The notes beneath the pieces are model-generated. The model did not search any database. It saw only the letters and a program-made list of their open reading frames with translations, and was not told where the DNA came from. Source: CAIOHW01 sp964432565 (lineage in GTDB: Bacteria > Bdellovibrionota > UBA1018). Taken from it: DNA of 27,916 nt. The translations under genes were made by a program, and so were the position numbers. How positions within the stretch are numbered: position 1 is the stretch's first letter; each line of letters begins with the position of its first letter. This document shows positions 7,138-15,186 of the stretch, in pieces. The stretch covers positions 1 through 27,916 of the forward strand of contig CAYSOA010000028.1 in assembly GCA_964432565.1 (NCBI GenBank), written 5' to 3'.

Positions 7138-9297
7138 ATGATTCCATTCGTGGCGCGGCGGGCGATGGTGATGGCGGTGGCCTGGGTTTTGGTGGCGGGC
7201 GGCCCCCTGCAGGCGGGCGAACTGTCGCCTTCGGTCTGTCGAATCACCGACGGGGGGCGGATGTCGCGAGTTGCCGCCGACTCAAAGCGCGAAGCCTTCT
7301 ATTGTTCGGGCCTGGTTCACGCCCGCGAGCGGGGACGTCAGATGCAGGTGCTGCGGCAAACCGGGCGAGGCCGGCTGGCTGAAGATCGCGGTCCTGCTTT
7401 TCTCAAGGGCGATTTCATCCTGCGACTTCTCGAACTCGAGCGACGCGCCGAGCGCCTTGCGGCCACGATCGAGGGCCAGGACCGCGAGCTTCTCGAAGCG
7501 TACGCAGCCGGCGTGAATGCCTCTGGTGCCCGATGGCTAAAGCGCGATTCCTGGAAAGTCTCCGATACGGTTCTTTTTCTGCTGCTTCAGGCCTTTGACC
7601 AGACGCGCCGCAGCTTCGAGCAGGACATCGCAACTGATCGTCACGCTCGCAAGGGGCACCCTCTCGAACGCGACTTTCCCTGGCAGACGCCGATTCTGAA
7701 GTCGGGCGAGTACCTGCGACGACAGGATCAGGCTTCTTTTCCCGAGAAGCGGTCCTCGCAGACCGTGTTTCCGTTTGCCCCCGAGGATCAGGCCTCGGGT
7801 AGCAACAACTGGGTCGTGTCGGCCCGCCACTCGAAGACCGGAAAAGCACTTCTGGCCAATGATCCCCACCTGCAGCTCAAGTCACCTCCCTTTTGGCATT
7901 GGTTCGAACTGTCGTGGCCCGGCGTGCGCGTGGTGGGGGCGGGGCTTCCGGGGGTCCCGCTGATCGCCAGCGGTGCTTCAAACCATCTGGCCTGGGGGCT
8001 GACCAACTCGTATGTCGATGTGGCCGATGCAGTGCTGGTGCCGCGTGAGCGGTTGAAGACCCGTTCGATCTGGCCCGTGGTTTGGGTCAAAAAGTGGGGC
8101 ATTCGCTGGCCGATTTTCTTCAAGCGCCTCGAGGTCACCGAGGACTCGAACCTTCCGGTTCTGCCCATCGAAGCCCCCGTAAAAGACCATGCGGTGGTCG
8201 TTCGATGGACGGGATTTGACCTTCAGGCCGCAGAGCTTTCGGCGCTGTGGAAGCTGGGTGAGGCGCGAAACGTGCGGGAGTTCGACGGCCTGCTGTCGCA
8301 AGTCGGCTTGCCGAGCTGGAACTTCGTCTTTGCCGACACTCGCGGCGAAGTGGGATACCGCGCGATTGGTCGACTGCCGCGGCGGGCGTGGCGGGAGCCC
8401 GGAACCCTCGAAGTGGTTGCTCCCGAGGCCCTCGGGCCGTTTGAGGTGCTCTCGTCCGATGAGGCACCCCACGTGCTCAACCCCCGGCGAGGCTGGGTGG
8501 CCACCGCCAATCAGCTTCAGTGGGGCGCTGATGGAAAGAATTCGGTGGGCGTGAATCACACCGAATCGTTTCGCGGATTTCGAATCGAAGAGCTCTTGAA
8601 GCGCGGGCTTTCGGCAGGCCATTCGGTCGACACTTTTCGGCGCATTCAGTGCGACACTCAGGCCGTCGATGCGCGATTTCTGCTGCCCGTGCTCTTGAAG
8701 GGAATGCCGGCTTCGGAACGAACCGGCGAGCTTTTGGCCCGACTTCGCGGCTGGAACTTCGAAGCGTCGCTCGAGTGCCGCGAGTGCGCGCTCTTTCGCG
8801 CGTGGATGGAGCTTCTCGGAGATCCGCAGTGGACTTACGCGCGAGCCGTCGAAGGAAAGCCCGAGTTCTGGCGTGAGGCCGAAGAAGCCCTTTTGAAGGC
8901 CAGGCACCGATTGGCTTCACTTGAGGGCGGACCCTGGGTGCGCTGGGGCGAAGTGCACCGGGCCGGATTTCCGCTGACCGAAGCCCTGCGTCCGTTTGCG
9001 CTCGCCCGTGCCGACACGCTCGAGACGCCGGGCGATTCGCATTCGGTGGCGCCCGGCTCGTCGGACTGGATCGACGGCGAGGCGTTCTTTTCTCAGCACT
9101 CGGGAGCCTCCCAGCGGATGATCGTCGAGCTGACCTCGCCACCGACGGTGCACTGGGTGCTTCCGGGAGCCAATCGCGGAAACGGGTTGGAACAAGAAAG
9201 GGCAACCAGCCCCGACCGCATGGCCTGGGCTGGTTGCCAGTTGAGAACCCTTACCAGCTCGAGCAGTTCGGACGGTACTGCTGCGGAAAGTCGATGA
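7138..9297 (+). CDS. Penicillin acylase-family Ntn hydrolase, secreted
   Basis: A 719-residue precursor with a signal peptide (cleavage near A26). SGSNNWVVS carries the conserved Ser, S222, that becomes the N-terminal nucleophile of the beta chain after self-cleavage. LLANDPHL supplies the conserved Asn, N241. The upstream part (YCSGLVHARERGRQMQVLRQTGRGRLAE) matches the alpha chain of penicillin/acyl-homoserine-lactone acylases. Substrates in the family include beta-lactams and acyl-homoserine lactones; which applies is not readable. The C-terminus looks altered: the usual LPGG-SGNP-SPHYxDQ block is replaced after VLPGANRGNG by an unrelated tail. The tail runs through the terminator hairpin of the convergent gene. 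The start codon lacks a Shine-Dalgarno. Confidence 0.85.
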   Translation: MIPFVARRAMVMAVAWVLVAGGPLQAGELSPSVCRITDGGRMSRVAADSKREAFYCSGLVHARERGRQMQVLRQTGRGRLAEDRGPAFLKGDFILRLLELERRAERLAATIEGQDRELLEAYAAGVNASGARWLKRDSWKVSDTVLFLLLQAFDQTRRSFEQDIATDRHARKGHPLERDFPWQTPILKSGEYLRRQDQASFPEKRSSQTVFPFAPEDQASGSNNWVVSARHSKTGKALLANDPHLQLKSPPFWHWFELSWPGVRVVGAGLPGVPLIASGASNHLAWGLTNSYVDVADAVLVPRERLKTRSIWPVVWVKKWGIRWPIFFKRLEVTEDSNLPVLPIEAPVKDHAVVVRWTGFDLQAAELSALWKLGEARNVREFDGLLSQVGLPSWNFVFADTRGEVGYRAIGRLPRRAWREPGTLEVVAPEALGPFEVLSSDEAPHVLNPRRGWVATANQLQWGADGKNSVGVNHTESFRGFRIEELLKRGLSAGHSVDTFRRIQCDTQAVDARFLLPVLLKGMPASERTGELLARLRGWNFEASLECRECALFRAWMELLGDPQWTYARAVEGKPEFWREAEEALLKARHRLASLEGGPWVRWGEVHRAGFPLTEALRPFALARADTLETPGDSHSVAPGSSDWIDGEAFFSQHSGASQRMIVELTSPPTVHWVLPGANRGNGLEQERATSPDRMAWAGCQLRTLTSSSSSDGTAAESR
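9190..9238 (-). terminator. Rho-independent terminator of the G-X-P repeat gene
   Basis: A perfect 12-bp stem, GGCAACCAGCCC (9201-9212) with GGGCTGGTTGCC (9227-9238) and a 14-base loop. On the minus strand it is followed by CTTTCTTGTT. It lies 12 bases beyond the stop of the minus-strand gene and inside the 3' end of the acylase reading frame. Confidence 0.7.
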
Positions 9298-9874
9298 ATG
9301 GCACCGACTGGTAACGTTCGTAGACGATTCGCGAGAACTGTACCGAACCGAGAAAGGCATCGTAGTCGCGTAGCATGCGCGAAATATCGAGCTGCGAGCA
9401 GTTTCGGGTGCGGCAGCCGAGTTCGACCAGATTCTTGAGTTCGGCCAGGTCGCCATTGAAGGCGGTCTTCTGCGACTGCACCTCGTAGCGATCGAGCACG
9501 CCTTCGCAGCGCATGAAGCCGTCGGCACGGCGGTAGCCGCACTCGCCGCGCATCAGGCGATCGCGCCGCTGAGCGAGGCGCTGCAACTTGGTGTCGAAAT
9601 CAAACGTCGAGCAGGAGGGGCCGCCGGGATGACCGGGGCGTCCGGGGTGGCCAGGGCCGCCGGGATAGCCGGGCCCGCCCGTTCCACACTGAACGACGAC
9701 CGAACCCTGATGGCGATCATTGAAGGTATAACTCTCGCCCACTCGCAGGGTGACGGTTCGTTGATAGGTGGCCACGGCATAGGTCGATGCACCGCCCACG
9801 GCCAGGGCAGCAAGCACAAGCCAAGTCAGTCTCGCAGTCGTCCAGCGGTTTGTTCTCGAAGTGTTTTGAGCCAT
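9251..9874 (-). CDS. Membrane-anchored protein with short collagen-like G-X-P repeat
   Basis: A 207-residue protein with a single N-terminal membrane segment (about 16-36), so most of it should be periplasmic. Residues 69-86 are six consecutive G-X-P triplets (GYP GGP GHP GRP GHP GGP), a short collagen-like stretch bracketed by C63 and C88. The C-terminal region is helical and has five further cysteines. The function is unknown. The ATG at 9874 is preferred over an earlier in-frame one at 9949 because GGGGGAG lies about 10 bases upstream. That Shine-Dalgarno is partly contained in a GTTCTC/GAGAAC inverted repeat. A terminator hairpin follows the stop. Confidence 0.7.
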   Translation of the reverse strand: MAQNTSRTNRWTTARLTWLVLAALAVGGASTYAVATYQRTVTLRVGESYTFNDRHQGSVVVQCGTGGPGYPGGPGHPGRPGHPGGPSCSTFDFDTKLQRLAQRRDRLMRGECGYRRADGFMRCEGVLDRYEVQSQKTAFNGDLAELKNLVELGCRTRNCSQLDISRMLRDYDAFLGSVQFSRIVYERYQSVPFIDFPQQYRPNCSSW

Positions 9875-9880
9875 TTGAGT

Positions 9881-9900
9881 GTTCTCCCCCTCTTGAGAAC
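9881..9900 (-). promoter_or_regulatory. Inverted repeat covering the ribosome binding site of the G-X-P gene
   Basis: On the minus strand GTTCTC and GAGAAC are separated by 8 bases, and the purine-rich Shine-Dalgarno lies in the loop and the 3' arm. In RNA this could form a small hairpin that limits ribosome access. The stem is only 6 bp, so a chance repeat is possible. Confidence 0.35.
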
Positions 9901-10001
9901 GCGTGTCAGCAATCGGCGTGCCGTCGTTTTGGCGGTACTTTGGGGTCATTCTGGCTCTTTCTGGCCCTTTTGGCAGCGGTTGGCAAAAATCTGGTGTCGC
10001 G

Positions 10002-10030
10002 TTGATACCATCTTCCCGATTCAGTATGGT
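10002..10030 (+). promoter_or_regulatory. Candidate promoter TTGATA-17-TATGGT
   Basis: TTGATA (10002-10007) and TATGGT (10025-10030) are separated by exactly 17 bases, and the -10 ends 8 bases before the ATG of the DUF2288 gene. This predicts a leaderless or near-leaderless message. An alternative -35, TTGGCA at 9980-9985, has only a weak -10 partner. Confidence 0.45.
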
Positions 10031-10038
10031 GAGAAGCC

Positions 10039-10338
10039 ATGAACATCGAAGATCTGACCACGAAGCTGCGTGAATCGATTCAGGAGGGGGAGTGGTCGTG
10101 GCTTGCTCCCCATGAGGCCCGCGGGGCGATCGTTCTGGTTTCGCCCGAGCTCGATCTGGCGGATGCCGGCGCCCATGTCTCTCAAGATGTGGTCGAAAAG
10201 GTCTCGTCGTGGCTTTCGCAGGGGCTTCTCGCCAAGCCCACTCCCGAACAGGTCGAGGCTTGGAACGAAGCTCCGAGCCAGCATTTTCATTTCTTGATCG
10301 TCCAGCCCTACGTCCTGATTCAGGCTATGGGGCATTAG
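10039..10338 (+). CDS. DUF2288 family protein
   Basis: A 99-residue cytoplasmic protein with no signal or membrane segment. The pattern ARGAIVLVSPELDLADAGAHVSQD near residues 27-50, followed by a WL-QG helix and a C-terminal FHFLIVQPYVLIQ strand, matches the small DUF2288 family. The biochemical role of the family is unknown. The ATG has no good Shine-Dalgarno, but a TATGGT hexamer lies 8 bases upstream. The 3' end overlaps the convergent flavoprotein gene by 14 bp. Confidence 0.8.
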   Translation: MNIEDLTTKLRESIQEGEWSWLAPHEARGAIVLVSPELDLADAGAHVSQDVVEKVSSWLSQGLLAKPTPEQVEAWNEAPSQHFHFLIVQPYVLIQAMGH

Positions 10339-11590
10339 AACGGAATCCATCAACACTCGCCTGACCGGCGTGAAATCCGGTGGCGATGCTGGCCTGAATC
10401 AAGAACCCCCCGGTCGGCGCGTCCCAGTCGATCATTTCACCGGCCAGAAACACGCCCGGAAATTTTTTGAGCATCAGCTGATCATCCAGCTCGTCCCAGG
10501 TGACGCCGCCCGATGAGGAGATGGCTTCTTCAAGCGGACGCGGTCGTTCGAGCCGAACCGGAAAGCGTTTGAGGTGCGCCACCAGTTGCTGGAGGTTGCC
10601 GTGAACCTCGGCGCGCTTTTCGGACGGAATGCCATGAAACACGAGGGCGAGGGTCGCATCGCTCAGCCCGCCGAGCTTTTTGAGTCGCCTCAGGGGCGAG
10701 AGATTTTCGCGAAGCGGTCGCGCGAGCTGGCGGCTCAGGGCCTCGGCGCTCACCCCCGGCTTCAAGTCAAGCCACGCTTCACCGGTGCAACCTACAAAGT
10801 AGACGGGGGTTCCTTCGAGTCCGTAGCGGGTGATCACCAGTTCGCCCTGCTTTTCGCCCAGTCGGGTGCGAAGAGTGCAGTTCTTGATGGGCTTTCCTTC
10901 GGCTTCCTTGATGAGAGCCTCTGAGAAATTCACTTCATAACCGACGTTCGAAGGACGAAAGTCGCGAACGACAATGCCCTTTCCTTGCAGCAATTCGGGC
11001 CAGCGGGGCGCGCTCGACTCCCAGCTCCCACCACCGAGAGCAAGAACGACCGCGTCGAACGACTCGGTCAGCGGCGGGCTCGCCGTCTCGGCGTAGGGCT
11101 CCGGGATCTTCAGAGACTCCGATGGCCGTCGAAACGACACTTCAACCCGACCTCGAACTTGAAAGTCGACGAGCTCACGGTCGGTGTGAATGCGGGCGCC
11201 GTCCTTTTCAAGGGCCGCCGTCCAGCTCGAAAGCAGACCCGAGGCCTTCATTTCGCGCACGAACCATCGGCGCGACGTTCCGGAGAAAACTTCGTGACCG
11301 AGACTTCGAATGAACTCGAGCCAGGCCGGAGCGGGATAGTTTCGAATGAGGGGTGCGAGCCGCCTGAACGAGTCGGGATCACGCATGCGATAAAATTCGA
11401 GGAACTCGTCGATGGGGGCGTCATGCGAGACGTTGAGTCCCGAGCTTCCGGCAATCAGAAGCTTGCGCCCGAGGCCTTTTCTTTTCTCGAAAAGATGCAC
11501 CTCGGCACCCGACGCCATGGCCCGGGTCGCAGCCATCAGACCGGCCGGTCCTGATCCGATCACGGCAATTCGTCTGCGCGTGGTGCTCAT
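10325..11590 (-). CDS. FAD-dependent flavoprotein, HI0933-like (TIGR03862 type)
   Basis: A 421-residue oxidoreductase of the BaiN/HI0933 fold. The N-terminal dinucleotide-binding motif is VIGSGPAGLMAA (10-21), followed by the family's GRKLLIAGSSGLN segment. The C-terminal FAD-contact block is FLAGEMIDWDAPTGGFLIQASIATG. The tryptophan-containing GEMIDWDAPTGG form is typical of the TIGR03862 subgroup, whose natural substrate is not established. Its ATG overlaps the stop of the upstream helicase gene as ATGA (11587-11590), which implies translational coupling. Confidence 0.88.
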   Translation of the reverse strand: MSTTRRRIAVIGSGPAGLMAATRAMASGAEVHLFEKRKGLGRKLLIAGSSGLNVSHDAPIDEFLEFYRMRDPDSFRRLAPLIRNYPAPAWLEFIRSLGHEVFSGTSRRWFVREMKASGLLSSWTAALEKDGARIHTDRELVDFQVRGRVEVSFRRPSESLKIPEPYAETASPPLTESFDAVVLALGGGSWESSAPRWPELLQGKGIVVRDFRPSNVGYEVNFSEALIKEAEGKPIKNCTLRTRLGEKQGELVITRYGLEGTPVYFVGCTGEAWLDLKPGVSAEALSRQLARPLRENLSPLRRLKKLGGLSDATLALVFHGIPSEKRAEVHGNLQQLVAHLKRFPVRLERPRPLEEAISSSGGVTWDELDDQLMLKKFPGVFLAGEMIDWDAPTGGFLIQASIATGFHAGQASVDGFRSNAP

Positions 11591-14109
11591 ATCGGACGAA
11601 AGTCCTTGAGTTGGATCACGGCGCTCTGGCGTTCCTTCGATGCTGCCAGATTGACTTCGAAGCAGGCCAACCAGTCGTTGTGTCCGGCAGAGTCGAGCAC
11701 CGTCTGTTCGATCAGCCAGACGGCCTCCGACTCCTCCCGTATCGTCATCAGCACGGGGTTTCGGGCCTTCGGGTCGGTCAGCAGGCGGGGGTGTTCACTG
11801 GAGTACTCGCCCATTCTCGCCTCGAGCGCATCGACCGACCATCCGAGCTCCAGCGAGAGGTCCTGGGCGGCCTCGCTGACGGACTCGGGCGAGTGCGCCG
11901 ACTGAATCTGGGCCAGAAGTCGGAGTCGCCTGAAAACCTCATTACGAAGCAGCGAACGAAATTCCTTTTTACGACGAGTGATATCCACCGAACCCGAAGT
12001 GGCGACACCGTCTGCGTCGAGATGCACCGAGTCGGGCCGGAAGTTGGGATCGCGAAGTCGCTCCCATTCTTCGAGAAGGCTGGAGTCGGTCGAACGAATC
12101 ATCTGCCGAAAGTAATCGGTCATGGCAAAGAGTTCTTCGTTCTTTGCCAGATCCGGAACGTTCTGCAGCAGCGCCTTGTACACTTCGGACAGGTATCTCA
12201 GCAGCAGCCCTTCGGAGCGCTGAAGTCCATAGTCCCGAACGTATTCGGCGAAAGACTGAAAGTTTTCGTACATCTCGCGGGCGATCGATTTGGGGTGAAT
12301 CGTCTCCTGGGTCACCCAGGGATGCTGGTCGGCAAAGACGTTGAAAGTCGCGTAAATGAATTCAGCGTTGGGCTTGGGGTGGGTGATCTTTTCAAGTTCC
12401 TCCATCCGCTGGTCGTAATCGACGCCCTCCATCTTGAGCTCGGCGAGGCGCTCGGTTTTGAGGCGATCCACCTGCTTTCTGAGGACGGCCTCGGGATTCT
12501 CGATGATCGCTTCGACGAGTGTCAGAACATCGAGAGGGTAGTCGGCATGGGCGGGGTCAAGGGCCTCGACGGCGTCGATGAGGTAAAGCGACAGGGCGTG
12601 GTTGAGCGAGAAGTCCTCCTGCAGGTCGACGTTGAGTTTGAGGGGCCTGAGGCTGACGATCCTTCGGTCGACCAGGGACCTGAAAAGATCGAAGGAGTGC
12701 GAGCGAAGCTGCTTTTTCGTGTGGTCCGATTCGTGGCAGTCGCGAATGAGGCGAGCCATGTCTCGGCAGCAGTCGGTGGAATCGGTCTTTCCACGACTCA
12801 GCACGTTCAGCAGCATGGCGTGCGTGATCTGAAAGCGCGAGGTCAGGGCCTCGGGCTGGCCGTTGACGAGCTTCTCGAAGGTGCTGCGATCCCAGTGAAC
12901 GTACCCCTTGGGGGGCGGGCCCTTCTTGACGAGCTTCTTGAGCTTTTTGGAGTCGCCCGCGGCCTTGGCCTCGTTGCGGAGATTTTCGATGACGTGCTCG
13001 GGAGCCTGCACGACGACCAGTCCCTCGTCATCAAAGCCCTTGCGTCCGGCCCGCCCAGCTATCTGTTGAAAGTCTCGAACCGACAATATCGACGTTTTTT
13101 GTCCGTCGAACTTGCAGAGTTTCGTGAAGAGTACGGTACGGATCGGAACATTGACGCCAACGCCGAGCGTGTCGGTGCCGAAGATGATCTTGAGCAGGCC
13201 TCTCTGGGCCAGTTTTTCGACCAGGATGCGATACCTCGGAAGAAGGCCGGCATGGTGGATGCCGAGCCCGTGGCGCAGCAGACGTGAGAGCTCGCGCCCG
13301 TAGGGAGAGCGAAAGGGCTCGCCTTTGAGTTCTTCGGCAATTTGCCGTTTTTCGTCCTTTGAACAGAAATCGATGCTGAGAAAGTCCTGGGCTCTTTCGG
13401 CACAGTCGCGCTGGGTGAAGTTGACGATGTAAACGGGGGATTTTCCGGAGTCGACGAGCTTTCGAGCCACCTCGTGCAGCGGCTCTTCGCTGTACCGAAA
13501 TTCGAGCGGAACCGGGCGCTTGGCCGAGCGAACCACGATCGTCTCGCGTCGGTTGAGATCGGTGAGCGTCTTCTCGAAGCGCGTCGTATCGCCCAGCGTG
13601 GCCGACATCAGTAGAAAGCGAGTCTGCGGCATCGTGAGCAGGGGGGCCTGCCAGGCCCAGCCGCGATCCCGATCCGAGTAGTAGTGAAACTCATCCATGA
13701 TGACGTCGCCCACGGGAGCTTTCGCGCCCAATCGAAGGGCGTCGATTGCGAGAATCTCCGCCGTGCAACAAAGAATGGGAGCGTCCGGATTCACTGCTGC
13801 GTCGCCGGTGATCATTCCCACCTGCTCTGGGCCGAAGTCGCGACAAAGCGCCAGAAACTTCTCGTTCACGAGGGCCTTGATCGGGCAGGTGTAGATCGAG
13901 CGTCGACCTTCCGAGAGGGCCAGATAGTGCAGTGCGAGGGCGACCAACGACTTGCCTGAGCCCGTGGGAGTATTGAGAATGACGTTTTTTCCAGAGTAGA
14001 GCTCGAGGATGGCCTCCTCCTGCGCCGGGTAAAGATCGAGTCCCCGTTCGTTGACGAACTCCAGAAACCGATCGAGAGGGTTTTCAGTGGTGGGGCTCAG
14101 CTGAAGCAT
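11587..14109 (-). CDS. Ski2-like superfamily 2 helicase with DUF3516 C-terminal region
   Basis: An 840-residue RNA/DNA helicase. Motif I is TPTGSGKS (47-54), motif II is DEFH (139-142), motif III is SAT (169-171) and motif VI is QIAGRAGRKG (349-358). The QIAGRAGRKG form places it with Ski2/Mtr4-like helicases. The long helical C-terminal half matches the bacterial DUF3516 extension found in large helicases of actinobacteria and other phyla. It is cytoplasmic; the substrate is not known. There is no Shine-Dalgarno; TACAGT (14117-14122, minus strand) ends 7 bases before the ATG. The stop overlaps the start of the flavoprotein gene by ATGA. Confidence 0.9.
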   Translation of the reverse strand: MLQLSPTTENPLDRFLEFVNERGLDLYPAQEEAILELYSGKNVILNTPTGSGKSLVALALHYLALSEGRRSIYTCPIKALVNEKFLALCRDFGPEQVGMITGDAAVNPDAPILCCTAEILAIDALRLGAKAPVGDVIMDEFHYYSDRDRGWAWQAPLLTMPQTRFLLMSATLGDTTRFEKTLTDLNRRETIVVRSAKRPVPLEFRYSEEPLHEVARKLVDSGKSPVYIVNFTQRDCAERAQDFLSIDFCSKDEKRQIAEELKGEPFRSPYGRELSRLLRHGLGIHHAGLLPRYRILVEKLAQRGLLKIIFGTDTLGVGVNVPIRTVLFTKLCKFDGQKTSILSVRDFQQIAGRAGRKGFDDEGLVVVQAPEHVIENLRNEAKAAGDSKKLKKLVKKGPPPKGYVHWDRSTFEKLVNGQPEALTSRFQITHAMLLNVLSRGKTDSTDCCRDMARLIRDCHESDHTKKQLRSHSFDLFRSLVDRRIVSLRPLKLNVDLQEDFSLNHALSLYLIDAVEALDPAHADYPLDVLTLVEAIIENPEAVLRKQVDRLKTERLAELKMEGVDYDQRMEELEKITHPKPNAEFIYATFNVFADQHPWVTQETIHPKSIAREMYENFQSFAEYVRDYGLQRSEGLLLRYLSEVYKALLQNVPDLAKNEELFAMTDYFRQMIRSTDSSLLEEWERLRDPNFRPDSVHLDADGVATSGSVDITRRKKEFRSLLRNEVFRRLRLLAQIQSAHSPESVSEAAQDLSLELGWSVDALEARMGEYSSEHPRLLTDPKARNPVLMTIREESEAVWLIEQTVLDSAGHNDWLACFEVNLAASKERQSAVIQLKDFRPI

Positions 14110-14116
14110 GCCTGCG

Positions 14117-14122
14117 ACTGTA
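14117..14122 (-). promoter_or_regulatory. Candidate -10 box TACAGT before the helicase gene
   Basis: TACAGT ends 7 bases before the helicase ATG. There is no convincing -35 at 16-18 bases upstream and no Shine-Dalgarno. It is listed because it matches the TAnnnT placement seen before several other genes in the window. Confidence 0.3.
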
Positions 14123-14133
14123 ACACAGTTGCT

Positions 14134-15186
14134 TCACGCCGTGCGCTGAACGGGCAGTTCAATCGTGAAGGTCGTTCCTTCCTTTTTTGAACTTGTGGCA
14201 AAGGCCTTGCCGCCGTGGGCCTCGGTCAGGCCCTTGACCAGAGGAAGGCCCAGTCCCCATCCCGGCTTTTGAGTGCCCGGAAGCCGGTGGTATTCCGTGA
14301 AGATTCTCGAAAGCTCAGCTTCGGGGATGGGATGTCCGTCGACGTCGTTGTGGACGGACAAGCAGACGGTCGTCTCGGTGCTACGATGCGCTTCGATCGT
14401 CACCCGCCCGTTGCTGAGTCCGTACTTCACGGCATTGCCCACCAGATTGCTGATGATGCGCATCAGGGCACTACGGTCCCAGCAGCCATGAAGGTCGCCG
14501 TGGGTAATCAGGGTCCACGGGTGCTGGGCAAAAAGGTATTCGTCGACGGCCAGGGTGGCGAGCAGCTCGTCGAGGTCGAGCTCTTCAGTCAAAAGCTGTG
14601 GGGGCCTTCCTGCCTGAATCTGGTTGGTATCCAGCAGGTTCTGAATGAGCTGATCGGCTCGCCCCAGCCCGGAGAGACTTCGCTGCAGCAGAAGCCGCTG
14701 CTGGGAAGAGAGTGACGCGCGAGCCAGCAGGAGTTCGATGCTCGTTCGGGCTCCCTGCAGGGGGTTGCGAAGGTCGTGGGTCAATGTCGAGACAAAGCGT
14801 TCTCGCAGTTGCCGCTCTTCGAGCAGCGTTCGAATCGATCGATCTGCTGCCGACTTCGCTTTTTTGATACGACGAATCAAGGTGTCGAGCAGCACTGCCG
14901 AGCTGATCAGCAGCAAGGTTCGAATGAGGTCGCCAGGAACCTGAAATCGAAAGTGCCCACTGGGCTCGATGAACAGGAACTGCGAAGCGAGGATCGTCAG
15001 CAGGGTCGCCGTAAAGATCTCTCCGTAGAGTGAAGCGAGAATCAGCGCTGGAAAAAATCCGATATAGGGAGACGGAGCGATTTGCGGCCAGGCGACCCAC
15101 TGGATGATCGCAGCGGCTGCAATGAACGTGAAAGAAAGCGCGATCCGGCGGACCAGGGAAGTCGTGTCACGGTCGGCTGGAGTCAT
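14134..15186 (-). CDS. Membrane sensor histidine kinase with DUF4118 domain
   Basis: A 350-residue kinase. Three to four membrane segments (about 13-105) form a DUF4118/KdpD-like domain with only short loops, so it probably senses a signal in the membrane. A coiled linker leads to the HisKA domain, STLTHDLRNPLQG, with phospho-acceptor H137. The HATPase_c domain shows the N-box ISNLVGNAVKYG and the G-box GWGLGLPLVKGLTEAHGG. No response regulator is encoded nearby, so it is an orphan kinase. Its ATG overlaps the stop of the upstream HExxH gene as ATGA, so the two products are made together and may form a signalling pair. Confidence 0.9.
   Translation of the reverse strand: MTPADRDTTSLVRRIALSFTFIAAAAIIQWVAWPQIAPSPYIGFFPALILASLYGEIFTATLLTILASQFLFIEPSGHFRFQVPGDLIRTLLLISSAVLLDTLIRRIKKAKSAADRSIRTLLEERQLRERFVSTLTHDLRNPLQGARTSIELLLARASLSSQQRLLLQRSLSGLGRADQLIQNLLDTNQIQAGRPPQLLTEELDLDELLATLAVDEYLFAQHPWTLITHGDLHGCWDRSALMRIISNLVGNAVKYGLSNGRVTIEAHRSTETTVCLSVHNDVDGHPIPEAELSRIFTEYHRLPGTQKPGWGLGLPLVKGLTEAHGGKAFATSSKKEGTTFTIELPVQRTA

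Noticed and set aside
11611..13287. Long open frame on the plus strand opposite the helicase gene
   Set aside because: It lies fully antisense to a helicase with all motifs in order, and its translation has no recognisable domain. High GC content gives long antisense frames.
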